This document shows positions 1-9,093 of a stretch of DNA of 64,000 bases, piece after piece. The notes under the pieces are model-generated. The model was not told where the DNA came from, searched no databases, and saw nothing but the letters and a program-made list of their open reading frames with translations. The position numbers and the translations under genes are program-made. The number at the start of each line of letters is the position of its first letter. The stretch's first letter is position 1. Source of the stretch: CAWBBA01 sp963741625 (GTDB lineage Bacteria; Desulfobacterota; Desulfomonilia; Desulfomonilales; Desulfomonilaceae); contig CAVUIT010000002.1 of NCBI GenBank assembly GCA_963741625.1, positions 124,001 through 188,000 of the forward strand, written 5' to 3'.

Positions 1-191
1 CATATCTCCTCTTCGGACCTATTGTCCTGCCCGTCGTTCCGCCGTGCCAGGGCCTCAAGTTCACCAAGAGACTCATGTACGAGAGTCTCCGGATCCGTAC
101 TGGAGCCAACTTCCTTCAAGATTGTGCGGGCTTCTTCTTTTAGCGCGGTTACGAAAAAATCCCATTCGGCTTTATTGAATTTCTCGTCCAT
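1..191 (-). CDS. small hypothetical protein, partial at window edge
   Basis: An open frame starts at ATG 191 on the minus strand and stays open to the window edge (at least 63 codons). A ribosome-binding site (AAGGAA) lies just before the ATG. The product begins MDEKFNKAEWDFFVTALKEE and is acidic and charged, probably helical and soluble. I do not recognise the family. It is divergent from the hisD-like gene, so the roughly 240 bp between them should hold both promoters. Confidence 0.55.
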   Translation of the reverse strand, partial: MDEKFNKAEWDFFVTALKEEARTILKEVGSSTDPETLVHESLGELEALARRNDGQDNRSEEEI

Positions 192-433
192 AATGCTTCC
201 TTTTGGGTTTCATCCCGACAGAGTTCTGTGGGAAGACTGGAAATCTCATAGTATCCGAAAAAAGGTTGGGAGAAAAGAGAGGCAAGCCTGCATCGGCCGT
301 GGGAATCGTAGGCATGGCATGATACCTGGGCTTGCGCTGTCCGACACACTGTTGACCTGCTTTCGCATTCCGTGGCAGGATGGTGATTCCCGAATGTCCT
401 GACAAGACCTCGCAATAAAGAGAAGGGCGAATT

Positions 434-1768
434 GTGAAGGTAAACTATTTTCAACTCAGTGGGATGAGTTTCGAAGAGCGCACGAGACTCTATCGGCGAG
501 CCGGAGTAAATCTCGAAACCTTGATGGCTCAGGTGGCCCCCATCTTAGACGAGGTTCGTCACCGCGGAGATGATGCGGTCCGGGAATTCACAAAGCGGTT
601 TGACGGCGCTGACATTGACCCTTCGCAATTTAGAGTTCCGCCGGAGGAGATGGACAGGGCTGTCAAGGGAATGCCCGACGACCTGCGCGAAGCCATTGAG
701 GTCTCAATAGCCAACATCAGGAAATTTCACGAGTGCCAAATAGAGCCCCCATCATGGGAAATCGAAATCAGCCCCGGCATAATTGCAGGCGAGAAGGTGT
801 TGCCTATCGCGTCCGTCGGATTGTACGTGCCGCGGGGTAAAGGGTCCTTCCCGTCGATGATGATGATGGCTGGAGTGCCGGCCAAAGTTGCGGGCGTGGA
901 GCGGATTGTAGTCGTGACACCTCCGGATCGGCAAGGTAAAGCCGACCCCGCGACCATTGCAGCCGCTCGGATGATCGGATTGGATGAGCTATACGCGGTT
1001 GGTGGTGTCCAGGCTGTAGGTGCGCTTGCATTCGGTACGGCAACCATACCTCGCGTAGACAAAATAGTGGGGCCAGGCTCAGGCTACGTTCTGGCTGCAA
1101 AACAGATACTCTCGACAGAAGTGGATACTGGTCTCCCTGCCGGGCCGAGCGAATCCATCATCTTGGCCGACGACTCCGCGGACCCGCTCACAGCAGTAAC
1201 GGACCTGCTCATAGAGGCTGAACACGGCCCCGACTCGTCTGCCTATCTGGTGACTTCGGATGAGTCGCTGGCGAAAAAAGCTTTGGAACTCATACCCGAG
1301 CTTGTGTCGGCTTTGCCTGACCAGCGCAGGGCATTCTGCGAAGCAGTTTTTAAATCAAACGGCGGAGTTGTTTTGGCTGAGAACCTGGACCAGGCAGTTG
1401 AGTTTATCAACGGTTTTGCCCCTGAGCACTTGCAGATCCTCACACGGAATCCTCACGAAACCCTGGAAATGATCAAGTACGCAGGCGAAGTCCTTCTGGG
1501 TCCGTTTACTCCGGGAACGCTCGCTAACTACTCGATCGGGCCCAATGCAATTCTCCCTACATCGGGATTCGCCAGAACCGCGTCTGCGTTGTCTGTACGG
1601 GACTTCACACGGCGCATGTCTTACTCGATGGTCAGTGAGGAAGGCTTCAAGAACCTGGCCCCGAAGACCCTCACACTCGCACGATATGAGGGATTTGCAG
1701 CCCATGCTGCCGCACTTGAGCTTCGGCTAAGAGACAACAAAATAGGAGTGCCAATATGGCCGGTTTGA
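434..1768 (+). CDS. histidinol dehydrogenase-like protein (HisD paralogue)
   Basis: A 444-residue protein of the HisD family, starting at GTG 434 with AGAAGG 7 nt upstream. The NAD-binding core (KIVGPGSGYVLAAK, about 210-223), the GLPAGPSE segment (233-240) and the general-base pair Glu331-His332 (FAPEHL) are present. Compared with E. coli HisD, Zn ligand Gln259 is Glu261, Zn ligand Asp360 is Asn365 and substrate-contact His367 is Ala372; His262 and His419 equivalents (264, 424) remain. True histidinol dehydrogenases keep these residues, so this is more likely a dehydrogenase for another amino- or hydroxy-substrate. It overlaps moaC by 13 nt and no his gene is nearby. The fold is secure; the substrate is not known. 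Confidence 0.85.
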   Translation: MKVNYFQLSGMSFEERTRLYRRAGVNLETLMAQVAPILDEVRHRGDDAVREFTKRFDGADIDPSQFRVPPEEMDRAVKGMPDDLREAIEVSIANIRKFHECQIEPPSWEIEISPGIIAGEKVLPIASVGLYVPRGKGSFPSMMMMAGVPAKVAGVERIVVVTPPDRQGKADPATIAAARMIGLDELYAVGGVQAVGALAFGTATIPRVDKIVGPGSGYVLAAKQILSTEVDTGLPAGPSESIILADDSADPLTAVTDLLIEAEHGPDSSAYLVTSDESLAKKALELIPELVSALPDQRRAFCEAVFKSNGGVVLAENLDQAVEFINGFAPEHLQILTRNPHETLEMIKYAGEVLLGPFTPGTLANYSIGPNAILPTSGFARTASALSVRDFTRRMSYSMVSEEGFKNLAPKTLTLARYEGFAAHAAALELRLRDNKIGVPIWPV

Positions 1769-2247
1769 CCCACTTTGATGAAAAGGGGCAGGCCCACATG
1801 GTGGACGTGGGTCAAAAGGAAATTACTGTAAGAGAGGCGGTTGCTCGCGGAGAAATCCGCATGAAGCCCGACACTTTGGATCTTATCCTCAAGGGCCGGG
1901 CAAAAAAGGGGGACGTTCTGGGCGTCGCGCGTATTGCCGCGATCATGGGTGCAAAGAAGACTCCGGATCTTATCCCGCTTGCCCATCCGCTCCCTCTCAC
2001 ATCTGTGAAAGTGGAATTTTTCCCGGATGAGGAGAGATCGCTTATAGAGATTGAGGCTACGGTCAAGGTGTCCGCGCGAACAGGGGTGGAAATGGAAGCA
2101 CTCACCGCTGTGGCTTGCGCGGGCCTCACCATTTACGACATGTGCAAGGCAGTGGACCGGGGCATGGTGATTTCGGAGATAAGGCTCATGGAAAAGAGTG
2201 GCGGCCGATCCGGCCATTTCAAGAGGTCTGCTGATGAAATGCTGTGA
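1756..2247 (+). CDS. moaC: cyclic pyranopterin monophosphate synthase MoaC
   Basis: A 163-residue MoaC, the enzyme that converts the MoaA product (3',8-cyclo-GTP) to cyclic pyranopterin monophosphate in molybdenum-cofactor synthesis in the cytoplasm. The key residues fall at the E. coli positions: Lys51, His77 in LIPLAHPL, Asp128 and Lys131 in IYDMCKAVDRGM. The C-terminal SGGRSG loop is present. The ATG lies inside the end of the hisD-like gene, preceded by TAGGAG, so the two are translationally coupled. No other moa or moe gene is in the window. Confidence 0.95.
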   Translation: MAGLTHFDEKGQAHMVDVGQKEITVREAVARGEIRMKPDTLDLILKGRAKKGDVLGVARIAAIMGAKKTPDLIPLAHPLPLTSVKVEFFPDEERSLIEIEATVKVSARTGVEMEALTAVACAGLTIYDMCKAVDRGMVISEIRLMEKSGGRSGHFKRSADEML

Positions 2248-2998
2248 GACTGGTTTGGATTTCACTGAACTTCCTACCGAGGAACTGCTCCGCCTGGTGG
2301 GAATATTCTTTGGGTATTTGCTGGTTAATTACGGCATGTGGTTCACTGAGGTCGTGCACCATCACGGAGCTGAAACGGCTGTGAAATTGGAAAGCGAGGT
2401 TTTGCAGAAGTATTTTCCCTTGGCAGCAAAGAGACTCGCCCCGCACTTCGGGATCGAAATGGAAGGCTCCGTGCCCCGTGTGCTCGCGTCCAAATCCCGA
2501 GAGGAACTTCTGCTCTTGCTGAAAGATATAGCCAAAACCTGGGTGACAAGCGATGGGGTTTGGTTCCAAGCTGTGGAATCCTCGCTCGGCATGGCCGCGG
2601 CGAAGATGGTGAACGACACTTGCTGGTCTCACTTCGGCCAGGTCGAAGCTTTCAAGATGTCAGAAGCATCTGGAATTAAGCCCTAATGGCGGCTTGGAGG
2701 CTTTGAGAGAGCCCTGCATCTGGAGCTCTACTCTACTATTAGCGCTCATACGGCTGCCTGGGAGAAGGACGGAAGCCTGTTGTTCACGATCAACGAATGT
2801 CGAGTGCAAGCTTCTCGGCGGCGTAAAGAAATGGACGATTACCCATGTAAGACAGCGGGCATGATGCAGTACACCCGCTTCGCCCAGCGCATAGATCCCC
2901 GCATCAATTTGGAATGCGTATACTGCCCTCCCGACGATGTCCGGGATGATCAATTCTGCGCCTGGCGATTCAGCTCCGTGACCGAAGCGGAGCTATAG
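2234..2998 (+). pseudogene. DUF6125-like protein interrupted by an in-frame TAA
   Basis: The frame from ATG 2234 (overlapping the moaC end by 14 nt) runs to a TAA at 2684-2686, then continues in the same frame to 2998 without another stop. Both parts belong together. The first half has two similar segments with a GxWFxxV...G...A pattern (near residues 33-50 and 106-122), suggesting an internal duplication. The second half has the Cys-rich tail I associate with DUF6125 proteins (CRVQASRRRK, DYPCK, FAQRIDPRI, CVYCPPDD, CAWRF). The likely full product is about 254 residues. The break is a single nonsense codon, not a frameshift. Function unknown; the four or five cysteines could bind metal. Confidence 0.7.
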
Positions 2999-3025
2999 CG
3001 AAAGAGCATGAACGGCAATCCCAAA

Positions 3026-3977
3026 TCAAGAAGGCGAACACGGTGATGCATCTCCGCGATGACGCCGGGTACCTGTCAGTGCTCGTCTATTACCTACCTC
3101 CTCTCGTCCCTTCGAGAAATTCTTTCGGATCTCTTGCGCACGGGCCCTTAAGCTGCTTGCCTCTTCGGCTCTGCCGGTACCCTCATAGAATTCCGCGAGG
3201 TTCTCAAGGCCGCTAGCCACATAAGGATGACCTACCCCATAGGTGTTTTCAATTATGGCTTGTGCTTTCACGAGCACGACCTCAGCTTCTTTGTAGTTCC
3301 CCAGACCAACCAGCGTACCTCCCAAATTGTTCAGAGAGGACGCCACGTGAGGATGATCCGGTCCGAAAGTTTTCTCGGCTATTTGCAGGGCTCGTCGGTA
3401 CAGCGGCTCCGCGTCCTTGTACCGCTCCTGGGAATCGTACAGTCCCGCCAAATTGTTCAGACACGTTCCGACCTCAGGATGATCCGGCCCCAGAGCCTTC
3501 TCCAGGATGGAGAGAGCGCGGTCATAGAGAGGTTTCGCCGCGGGATACTTTCCCATTGCCCTGTTAACTGCCGCCAGATTGTTAAGTGAAGTGGCAATGT
3601 CCGGATGGTCAGAGCCGAGTGACCTTTCTAGTATGGAAATTGACCTTCTAAAGAGTGGTTCAGCTTCTGCCAACTTTCCCTGCTCGAAATAAGCACCTGC
3701 CAGATTGTTCAGAGACGTGGCAACGTCAGGGTGATCCTTTCCCAGTGCCTTTTCTCGTATTGCGAGCGCTCGCTTCCAAAGGGGCTCTGCGTCATCGTAC
3801 TTCACTTGCGCCCGGTACATTTCGGCCAGATTGTTCAACACTCGCGCCACTCGGGGATCATCCGGTCCAAATTCCTTTTCAGCCTCTTCTAATGCGGTCT
3901 TCGCAATTTCCACAGCCTCGGGATACTTACCGCTCTGAAACAATTCTACAGCTTTCTTGTTCAATTCTTCCCACATC
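3026..3977 (-). CDS. kinesin-light-chain-type tetratricopeptide repeat protein
   Basis: About 317 residues, starting at ATG 3977 behind an AGGAGAGG site; an upstream in-frame start at 4051 lacks such a site. The protein is almost entirely 42-residue TPR units, each carrying a GPDHP-like linker (FGPDDP, LGKDHP, LGSDHP, LGPDHP, FGPDHP, YGVGHP) and LNNLA helices. No signal peptide or catalytic domain. Such proteins act as scaffolds for protein-protein contacts; the partner is not indicated by the neighbours. The last 25 residues are basic and unstructured. Confidence 0.85.
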
Positions 3978-4316
3978 TTGTCCTCTCCTGTCCTGGCGCA
4001 ATTATAGCCGAGCAGTGCCACATTGACGGGTAGGCAACTGCCGGTGGTCATGTGACAGTCAAACAGAAAAATTCTGTGTCAACTCTGGACCATATCATAG
4101 ATCAATTATTTGAGAACGTATGGATTTTTCATAATATGATCTGGAACAGTGAGAAACGGGTGTTGACAGACCCGTGGGGCTTCCCTAGCATGTGGTCATT
4201 CCAGTATCGACGGACGTGGGTCCTACGGCGTTGGAGAGTCACGCCTGTCGAGACTCCCTGGGATAGGTTTCGTAGCTGTCTGCGCATACATCCCCAACCG
4301 AGATAGCGAGGAAAAC
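3978..4316. other. intergenic region between divergent genes
   Basis: No gene is seen here. The first 150 bases are AT-rich, consistent with promoters for the TPR gene on the minus strand and the response regulator on the plus strand. Confidence 0.5.
4163..4191 (+). promoter_or_regulatory. candidate sigma-70 promoter of the response regulator gene
   Basis: TTGACA at 4163-4168 matches the -35 consensus perfectly. After a 17-nt spacer, TAGCAT at 4186-4191 matches four of six -10 positions. It points toward the response regulator starting at 4317. Confidence 0.4.
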
Positions 4317-4805
4317 ATGACTCCAGAAAGTGCTCTCAAAGGGAAAAGAATCCTAGCTGTGGATGACGAACCCGATGTCCTTGATCTTATCAAGGAACAG
4401 CTCTATGACAGCGAAGTTGTAACGGCCGGTGATTTCGCCCGTGCCAAAATGCTTATCGAAACGGAGACGTTCGACCTGATCATCCTGGACATAATGGGGG
4501 TGAACGGATTCGAGCTGCTCAAAGCCAGCCGCGAGCGAAAGATGCCCGCCGCGATGCTCACAGCCAGGGCGACCACCATTGACAATGTGAACCTTTCATT
4601 AAAGCTGGGCGCGGTTTCTTTCTTGCCAAAGGAAGAACTGGCAAATCTGCGCGAGCTTGTAGCCGAGATCCTGGAATGCCTGAGGCAAGGAAAGAGCCAC
4701 TGGAAGAAGCTGTTCGAGCGCTTGGGTCCTCTATTCAAAGAGACATTCGGCATAATGTGGGAAGACCTTGACAAGCCGCCGCAACCACCCATCTACTACC
4801 TTTGA
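4317..4805 (+). CDS. single-domain response regulator (CheY-like)
   Basis: A 162-residue receiver domain with the acidic pair Asp16-Asp17 (AVDDEPD), phospho-acceptor Asp58 (IILDIMG), Thr82 and Lys105 (SFLPKEE). The receiver fills residues 10-130. The remaining 30 residues (SHWKKLFERLGPLFKETFGI region) are amphipathic with no DNA-binding or enzymatic domain, so it probably works by protein contact. No histidine kinase is adjacent; the nearest kinases lie at 40-43 kb. Confidence 0.85.
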   Translation: MTPESALKGKRILAVDDEPDVLDLIKEQLYDSEVVTAGDFARAKMLIETETFDLIILDIMGVNGFELLKASRERKMPAAMLTARATTIDNVNLSLKLGAVSFLPKEELANLRELVAEILECLRQGKSHWKKLFERLGPLFKETFGIMWEDLDKPPQPPIYYL

Positions 4806-5247
4806 TGGTACAGGGTTCCCCTACCGCTGCCTGGTTCTGAGGCGGTGCCGACCGAATGGGTCCTCCCGGTACATCTGACTTAACTGACGATCCTCAGTAA
4901 AGTCGTTGAAGATGTTTGTCCTCACCGTTTTTTCGAGACCAGCCTGAATTTATCGGCCGCAAATGCTCCGCACTTCGTCAGCTGTTAAATTGGTTTTCAA
5001 GCTGGGTACTGGACGCGGTTTTTTCTTGACGGGCAGATTGTATTTTGTATACATGACACATTGTTCCAGTTTGGCCGATCCTTCCCTCTTATCGTCGGCT
5101 AGCGTTGCTAAAGACAACGACGATCCCAGCAGCATCGTCCGCTCCCACAAGGCGCTTGGGGTCGCAATGGTCGGGTCCTCTATTTCTTGTGGTGGACCCT
5201 CGAAGACTCGGAACCTCAAGCGCCAGATAGCGTAACCGCTAATTACC
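4806..5247. other. intergenic region upstream of the GntR gene
   Basis: No convincing gene. The open frames at 4950-5249 (minus) and 4963-5235 (plus) lack family resemblance and ribosome-binding sites. The promoter and palindrome described separately lie at 5026-5053. Confidence 0.5.
5026..5053 (+). promoter_or_regulatory. candidate promoter with overlapping FCD/GntR-type operator
   Basis: TTGACG (5026-5031) and TATACA (5048-5053) are separated by 16 nt, a plausible sigma-70 promoter. The -10 is embedded in the perfect palindrome TGTATACA (5046-5053), which resembles the operators (TTGTATACAA-like) of FCD-subfamily GntR regulators. The next gene downstream encodes such a regulator, so autoregulation is a reasonable inference. 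Confidence 0.4.
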
Positions 5248-5916
5248 ATGTCCAGAATTCACGTCAAATCGTTGCATCAGGAGATCGCCCGGAGAATTCG
5301 AGAGATGATCCGAAAAGGGCTTCTACAAAAAGGGGACCGGATTGTCGAGAAGGATTTGAGTCAGGCGATGGGGACAAGCCGCACGCCGCTCAGGGAGGCT
5401 CTGCGCCTGCTCAGCTCTGAAGGGCTCATTGAGCTGGTGCCTCATAAAGGAGCCTACGTGGCTCAGCCATCCATGAGAGAGATAAGGGAAATGTTTGAGG
5501 TGATGAGCCTCTTGGAAGGCACATGTGCTCGGAAAGCAGCGGAAAGTATGACGGACGCGGATTTCCGAAAGTTGGAGAAGCTCCACGAGAAATTGGAGAA
5601 GTATTTTAGAGAGAAAAACAACGAAAAGTACCTGGAGGTCAACCACAAGTACCACTCCCTCCTTCAAGAGATGACGGGAAGTAAAGTCCTGAACGATGTC
5701 ATAAACAGCTTGAGGCAAAAAATCCTGCTCTACAGGTATCGCCAGCTATATCAACCGGATCGCTTCGAGGCGTCCATGAATGAACATCGGGATCTGCTCG
5801 ATGCCTTCCGCCGGAGAGATCCGGCCGCAGCCGAGAGCGCCATGAGGACGCATCTCATTAACCAGTGTGAAGCGCTGAAAAGCCTGTACGAAGACAAGGC
5901 TGATCGGACGGATTAG
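5248..5916 (+). CDS. GntR-family transcriptional regulator, FCD subfamily
   Basis: 222 residues. An N-terminal winged helix (about 8-72, with LSQAMGTSRTPLREALRLL as the recognition region) is followed by an all-helical FCD ligand-binding domain (about 80-212). FCD regulators usually sense carboxylic acids and control their transport and catabolism. The gene lies 62 nt before the TRAP transporter and CoA-ligase genes, on the same strand, so it is the probable local regulator. A candidate operator lies upstream at 5046-5053. Confidence 0.9.
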   Translation: MSRIHVKSLHQEIARRIREMIRKGLLQKGDRIVEKDLSQAMGTSRTPLREALRLLSSEGLIELVPHKGAYVAQPSMREIREMFEVMSLLEGTCARKAAESMTDADFRKLEKLHEKLEKYFREKNNEKYLEVNHKYHSLLQEMTGSKVLNDVINSLRQKILLYRYRQLYQPDRFEASMNEHRDLLDAFRRRDPAAAESAMRTHLINQCEALKSLYEDKADRTD

Positions 5917-5978
5917 TCGGTTTCAAGACCCGGACCACTCGTGTGGTCTTAAGATTCGGTGAAGCAAAGGAGGTTAAG

Positions 5979-7094
5979 ATGCCGCGGAAGTCAACAAAGG
6001 CAAGGAGAGAGTTGATGGCCCGATTCTTCATGGTAGCCCTTCCCGGATTGGCCGGAAAGACTCAGAACAAGAGCCGCTGCAAATGGCGATTTATTGCGAG
6101 CGCGGTGGCGGGACTCTGGCTGGCAATATTCATTCATTGTGTGCAGGCCGGCCCTGCCTACAATCTGAAGATATCTCATCAGTTTCCCGGTGGCACTATC
6201 ACGGAAGGGGACTTCCGCGATCGCCTTTGCCGGATGTTCGCCGTGGAGGTTGAAAAGCGCACGAAAGGCGCGGTGACGGGCACCGTATATCCGGGCTCCT
6301 CCTTGATGAAGACCAACGCCCAATTTAGTGCGATGCGCAAGGGCGCACTTGACGTGTCGCTCTATCCCATCTCGTACGCAGGGGGTGAGGTTCCCGAGCT
6401 TAACATAGGTTTGATGCCCGGAGTCGTGACTTCTTACGAGCAAGGGATTTCGTGGAAAAATGCCGAAGTCGGCAAACTGCTTACCAAAGTGCTCCGGGAA
6501 AAAGGGATTATAATGCTGAGCTGGATCTGGCAGGCGGGCGGTGTTGCCGCTCGCAATAAAGCGATCGTAGAACCGGAGGATTGCAAAGGACTTAAGATCC
6601 GGGGCGGAAGTCGCGAGATGGACATGGTTCTCAAGGCAGCCGGTGCGTCGGTGATGTCGCTGCCCTCGAATGAGATCTACCAGGCGATGCAGACCGGGGC
6701 TATGGATGCTGCAATGACGTCGTCCACGAGCCTGATCTCCTTTCGCCTTGAGGAAATCGCCAAACACCTGACCACGGGACGCGGCAAAGCATACTGGTTC
6801 ATGCTCGAGCCACTGGTCATGTCGCGCATTGTATTTGAAAAACTACCGAAGGATGTGCAGGCTACGATACTGGAGGTGGGGGCTGAGCTGGAGAAGTTTG
6901 CCATGGACTCGGCAAAAGCCGATGATCAGGCTGTTGGCGCGCTGTATTTGAAGCACGGCGCTCAGGTCCATGACCTTTCTGCCGAAACGGTTAAGAAGTG
7001 GCAGGATATAGCCCGGCAGACTTCGTGGAAGGACTTCGCAGCCAAGAACGAGACTTGCGCCCGTCTGATCAAACTTGTGGAGAAGACATTATGA
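5979..7094 (+). CDS. dctP: TRAP transporter substrate-binding protein, DctP family
   Basis: 371 residues from ATG 5979, chosen because AAAGGAGG lies 6 nt upstream; a GTG at 5943 has no such site. A long basic N-terminus is followed by one hydrophobic export segment (about 40-58, ending near CVQAGPA). The DctP fold follows, with the conserved LKIRGG segment whose Arg normally clamps a carboxylate of the ligand. It should act in the periplasm, delivering a carboxylic acid to the DctQM permease. The stop overlaps the dctQ start (ATGA). Confidence 0.92.
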   Translation: MPRKSTKARRELMARFFMVALPGLAGKTQNKSRCKWRFIASAVAGLWLAIFIHCVQAGPAYNLKISHQFPGGTITEGDFRDRLCRMFAVEVEKRTKGAVTGTVYPGSSLMKTNAQFSAMRKGALDVSLYPISYAGGEVPELNIGLMPGVVTSYEQGISWKNAEVGKLLTKVLREKGIIMLSWIWQAGGVAARNKAIVEPEDCKGLKIRGGSREMDMVLKAAGASVMSLPSNEIYQAMQTGAMDAAMTSSTSLISFRLEEIAKHLTTGRGKAYWFMLEPLVMSRIVFEKLPKDVQATILEVGAELEKFAMDSAKADDQAVGALYLKHGAQVHDLSAETVKKWQDIARQTSWKDFAAKNETCARLIKLVEKTL

Positions 7095-7654
7095 GCCAAC
7101 CAGCACGGGTTGAAAGTGATGTCGTAGGACAAGAACAGGAAAGCCAGGACCGTGGCATCCTGGCGACAGGTACGCGGGCCATGTTTCGTGTCAATGAATG
7201 GATTGTGGGGGCCTCGACCATAGCCATGCTGGCCGCATCGTTGGTTCTCACACTGGGAGTGCTTTTGCGCTATTTCCTGAAAGTTCCAACCGACTGGCAG
7301 GACGAGACGGCGGTCTTCCTCATCGTTGGCGCAATTTTCATGTGCGGCGCTTACGCGCAGTCGTATCGCCGCCACGTAGGCATTGAGGCGCTAGCGAGCA
7401 TCCTGCCTGCGGCTGTAAACCGAGTGCGGGGGCTGATTGTAGATATAGGATCATTTGCATTCTGCGCATTCTTTTCCTGGAAGTCCTGGACACTTTTGCA
7501 GGAAGCCATCCACGAAGGTCAGACGACCTCTTCGTCTTTCGGCCCGCCGCTTTGGATTCCGTATGGACTGATGGCTGTGGGCATGACGCTTCTGTCTGTG
7601 CAAGTCCTGCTCCAGATTCCGACGCACTTCGTAATGAAAAAGGAGGAAACATGA
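7091..7654 (+). CDS. dctQ: TRAP transporter small permease, DctQ family
   Basis: 187 residues with four predicted membrane helices and the family's conserved W-Q-DE segment (DWQDETAVFLI) and RRHVGIEAL motif. It pairs with DctM to form the Na+-dependent permease in the inner membrane. The start ATG 7091 overlaps the dctP stop, and its own stop overlaps the dctM start at 7651, so the three genes are translationally coupled. Confidence 0.92.
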   Translation: MSQPARVESDVVGQEQESQDRGILATGTRAMFRVNEWIVGASTIAMLAASLVLTLGVLLRYFLKVPTDWQDETAVFLIVGAIFMCGAYAQSYRRHVGIEALASILPAAVNRVRGLIVDIGSFAFCAFFSWKSWTLLQEAIHEGQTTSSSFGPPLWIPYGLMAVGMTLLSVQVLLQIPTHFVMKKEET

Positions 7655-9006
7655 GCGTCGGAACCATAGGTATCCTATACGGTGTCGTCACGCTGCTCGT
7701 TATGTTTTCGGGCATGCCGATCGCTTTCTCGCTCGGCTTGGTTGCCACTGCTTTCATGTACTTCTTCATGCCCGCGTCAGCGCTTGACACGATTACGCAG
7801 AACGTTTTTGAAGAGATGTCGAGCATTACCCTGCTTGCGATCCCGCTCTTCATACTCAAGGGCGTGGCCATTGGGAAATCGCGCGCCGGCGCGGATCTTT
7901 ATTCCGTGCTCCATGCCTGGATGCACAAGATACCGGGCGGCTTGGGTATCGCCAATGTATTTGCGTGCGGGCTCTTTGCTGCGATGGCTGGATCAAGCCC
8001 CGCGACCTGCGCGGCTATTGGCAGCATGGGTGTTCCAGAGATGCGTCAACGCGGCTACTCCGGGCGCTTCGCATGCGGCCTCATCGCAGCCGGCGGTACT
8101 CTCGGTATCCTGCTGCCGCCTTCCATCACGATGATACTCTTCGCTGTTGCCGCGGAGCAATCTTTGGGTCGATTGTTCCTTGCCGGTATCGGTCCGGGGC
8201 TCCTGCTCATCGCTCTGTTCTCGATCTATGCCGTGTGGCGATATAAGATAGAGTACAAAGCGGCCCTCGATTCGTACCAGAAGGGTGGCCAGTGGTCAGA
8301 GTACCTCCGCAAGGACAATCTGACACTGGCCGACAAGGTGCGGTTGCTGCCACGGGTGCTGCCGTTCGTGATCCTGCTCATCGGTGTCATGGTGGCCCTT
8401 TACGGTGGATACGCCACGCCATCGGAAACGGCCGGTCTCGGTGCCATGCTGGCGCTGGGGCTGATCGCTGTGGTCTACGGAGTGTGGCGCCCCAGGGATG
8501 CTATGATAATCTACAGGACCACCCTTATGGAATCGACGATGCTGATGTTCATTGTCGGCATGTCGCTTCTCTACTCGTACGTGATGAGTTACCTGCACAT
8601 CAGTCAGTCGGCGGCTGAGTGGATCGTTGCGATGAATCTGTCAAGGTGGGTGCTGTTGGCCGCGATATTGCTGCTCGTCGTCGTGCTCGGTTTCTTCTTA
8701 CCGCCTGTCTCTATTATCCTGATGACCGCTCCCATCATTTTACCGCCGATGAAGGCCGCAGGATTTGATCTTATATGGTTCGGTGTGGTCATGACCATCG
8801 TGATGGAGATGGGCCTGATTCACCCTCCAGTCGGTCTGAACATATTTATCATCAAGAACATCGCCCCTGATGTCCCGCTGGGTTCGGTAATGTGGGGAAT
8901 ATTGCCCTTCATCGGTCTCATGCTGTTCGCCGTGATCTCACTCTGTTTCGTTCCCGGCATTGCAACCTGGTTTCCCGACCTGGTAATGGGGGTCTCCGTC
9001 AAATAA
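7651..9006 (+). CDS. dctM: TRAP transporter large permease, DctM family
   Basis: 451 residues, about 12 membrane helices, starting at ATG 7651 behind AAGGAGG. It has the usual DctM features: FSGMPIAFSLG near the N-terminus, a GSSPATCAAIGSMGVPEM segment in the first transport repeat, GILLPPSITMI, and the matching second-repeat segment LIHPPVGLNIFII. It is the Na+-coupled transport subunit. The CoA-ligase gene starts 87 nt later. Confidence 0.93.
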   Translation: MSVGTIGILYGVVTLLVMFSGMPIAFSLGLVATAFMYFFMPASALDTITQNVFEEMSSITLLAIPLFILKGVAIGKSRAGADLYSVLHAWMHKIPGGLGIANVFACGLFAAMAGSSPATCAAIGSMGVPEMRQRGYSGRFACGLIAAGGTLGILLPPSITMILFAVAAEQSLGRLFLAGIGPGLLLIALFSIYAVWRYKIEYKAALDSYQKGGQWSEYLRKDNLTLADKVRLLPRVLPFVILLIGVMVALYGGYATPSETAGLGAMLALGLIAVVYGVWRPRDAMIIYRTTLMESTMLMFIVGMSLLYSYVMSYLHISQSAAEWIVAMNLSRWVLLAAILLLVVVLGFFLPPVSIILMTAPIILPPMKAAGFDLIWFGVVMTIVMEMGLIHPPVGLNIFIIKNIAPDVPLGSVMWGILPFIGLMLFAVISLCFVPGIATWFPDLVMGVSVK

Positions 9007-9093
9007 ACACCGTCATGAACGGGAACGTCTGCCTGCCATCTTGAGATATGCTCTACTGCTCGGGATACTATGCAGACCCAGAGGAGGCGAAGG

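Noticed and set aside
22..402. Plus-strand frame of 126 codons at the left edge
   Set aside because: It is the shadow of the minus-strand gene at 1-191 and of noncoding sequence; no Shine-Dalgarno site.
2684..2686. TAA inside the DUF6125-like gene as a recoded codon
   Set aside because: No known bacterial system recodes TAA to an amino acid, and no hairpin or homopolymer supports read-through.
4950..5249. Minus-strand frame of 99 codons
   Set aside because: No ribosome-binding site, no family resemblance, covers the promoter region of the GntR gene.
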